From a virus, in the IMG/VR virus record IMGVR_UViG_3300034418_011806, positions 1 to 38,286 of that record: a stretch of 38,286 nucleotides of DNA; one strand, 5' to 3'. The stretch's first letter is position 1; each line of letters begins with the position of its first letter. Made by a program: the position numbers and the translations under genes. The notes under the pieces were generated by a model. It was not told where the DNA came from. It saw nothing but the letters and a program-made list of their open reading frames with translations, and made no database searches. This document shows positions 37,422 to 38,286 of this stretch, in pieces.

Positions 37422-38286
37422 CTAGAATGGGCAGTCAGAGACAATTTTGGCCAATGCGGCCGGGCGCTCGACATCGGCGCCATATTGCTTATCCAGGGCG
37501 TCGGCCAGTTCGGGATCTGTCTCGCGCAGCGCCTTGAGTTCAGCGCTCCAGTCCGATGCCTCCGGCGTCACCTGTGCCGGATCGTCCAGCCCATGCGGGG
37601 CAGGGACGGTACTGGATCCGGCAAATTCGCTGTCGGGCAGTGTGCGGGAAACGCCGGCGGCGTCGCTCATCGCCCATTCCACGGCGCTGGCCAGCGGTTC
37701 CTTTTCCATGCGGTGCAGATCCACGGCCGCCCGGATCACCTTGTCAGGCACACCGGGCCCGGCGAGGCGGCTGGCTTGGCGCACCAGGTCAGCGGTCTCA
37801 AGCCGCGCATTGGGGCCCGCCTCGGCATAGGCGCGCTCGGTGCCATCGATGGCGGCCATGCGGCTCATGATGGCCTGGTCGCTCATGGTTTCAAAGTCGA
37901 TGCCGCGCCGCTCATAAAAGGCGCGCTGTTCGGCCAGGGCAGTGATATCACCGCTGCGCTGGGCCACTTCAGTTGCCATGCCATCGATGAACGCCTGGCG
38001 GCTGACATAGCCATTGCCATCACCAATATCAGTGCGGCCGGGAAAAGCCTCGGCCGCCTCACCCACTGGCACATTGTCCAGATGCTGCGCGCCGTCCTTT
38101 TTGAACAGGCCGGGCATGTCCCTGCTGGTGACGCCAATGGCGCGCAGTTCTTCGGCCATGGGCGATTTCGGGTCGATGCCGCCGATAGAGGCCACAAACC
38201 GCATGATCGGGCGTGGCGGCGCTACACCAGCCACGTCGCCCGTGCGGATGGCGCTCAGGGTTTGCGCAAAGCTGTCGGCTGGCGGG
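37422..38286 (-). CDS. Internal virion/ejection protein, C-terminal part (continues from position 1)
   Basis: The frame is open at the end of the window and ends with a TAG at 37422. It continues the 1..983 gene in exact frame if the molecule is circular. This part covers about 288 residues: TLSAIRTGDVAGVAPPRPIM, then FVASIGGIDPKSPMAEELRA, IGVTSRDMPGLFKKDGAQHL, a segment common in large phage polyvalent/virion proteins (GGI.P.....ELR.IG.....PGLF...G...D). The rest is helical and acidic. A GTG at 38234 could be mistaken for a start, but coding clearly runs upstream of it. The next gene begins 18 nt further on. Confidence 0.75.
   Translation of the reverse strand, partial: PPADSFAQTLSAIRTGDVAGVAPPRPIMRFVASIGGIDPKSPMAEELRAIGVTSRDMPGLFKKDGAQHLDNVPVGEAAEAFPGRTDIGDGNGYVSRQAFIDGMATEVAQRSGDITALAEQRAFYERRGIDFETMSDQAIMSRMAAIDGTERAYAEAGPNARLETADLVRQASRLAGPGVPDKVIRAAVDLHRMEKEPLASAVEWAMSDAAGVSRTLPDSEFAGSSTVPAPHGLDDPAQVTPEASDWSAELKALRETDPELADALDKQYGADVERPAALAKIVSDCPF

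Noticed and set aside
38182-38234. GTG at 38234 as start of a separate 270-aa gene
   Set aside because: The frame is open upstream to the window end and joins exactly with the frame at position 1; an internal start would leave the junction gene without its C-terminal part.

Overview
The window reads as the complete genome of a temperate, podovirus-type phage of a GC-rich, probably alphaproteobacterial, host, in circular or circularly permuted form. Three observations support a whole genome. A minus-strand virion gene runs off position 1 and continues in the same frame from position 38286, giving one 615-codon protein. A full set of packaging, head, tail, ejection, lysis, replication, immunity and integration genes is present once each. 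A tRNA-half attachment site lies inside the window rather than at its ends. The host assignment is inference from high GC, GC-rich codon use, promoter style and a CtrA-like box.

Layout. The minus strand carries three blocks read from high to low coordinates. (1) Early/replication operon 23943->15971: Cro-like HTH, small DNA-binding proteins, TOPRIM primase, gp49-family protein, P-loop helicase and small conserved phage proteins. (2) Late operon 15313->1 and, across the junction, 38286->33748: terS, terL, a 37-aa micro-ORF, GNAT-like protein, portal, Bbp19-like protein, scaffold, major capsid protein, a decoration-like protein, T7 gp11/gp12-like tail adaptor and nozzle, gp14-like protein, a 920-aa ejection protein with an M15 peptidase domain, the 615-aa junction protein, an 839-aa gp16-position ejection protein, and a T7-type tail fibre. 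(3) Lysis and cargo 33686->29587: membrane-anchored lysozyme, small tail protein, SGNH esterase, a low-GC membrane protein, holin and a spanin-like protein. A lipoprotein gene sits beyond attP at 28890-29261. The only plus-strand block is 24046-28893: repressor, excisionase-like protein, integrase, and seven small genes joined by 4-nt overlaps.

How it works together. The divergent control region (23944-24045) and the repressor-integration gap (24676-24823) share CACGTG operators placed just upstream of TTGAC -35 boxes, a simple lysis/lysogeny switch. Virion gene order follows T7, but no phage RNA polymerase or DNA polymerase is visible, so late transcription must use host RNA polymerase. Five late leaders share a GTTGAC-N16-YAnnYT type motif that could be the late promoter. 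Between the early and late leftward operons lies a 260-bp non-coding array of TGTCTA/TAGACA sites, many one helical turn apart, with an AT-rich stretch and a 27-bp alternating purine-pyrimidine tract. It is the most unusual structure in the window and could be an origin, a terminase-recognition site or a late-control element. The attP carries a well-spaced promoter plus the first 42 nt of a tRNA-Thr(CGT), suggesting that integration rebuilds the host tRNA from a phage promoter and 5' half.
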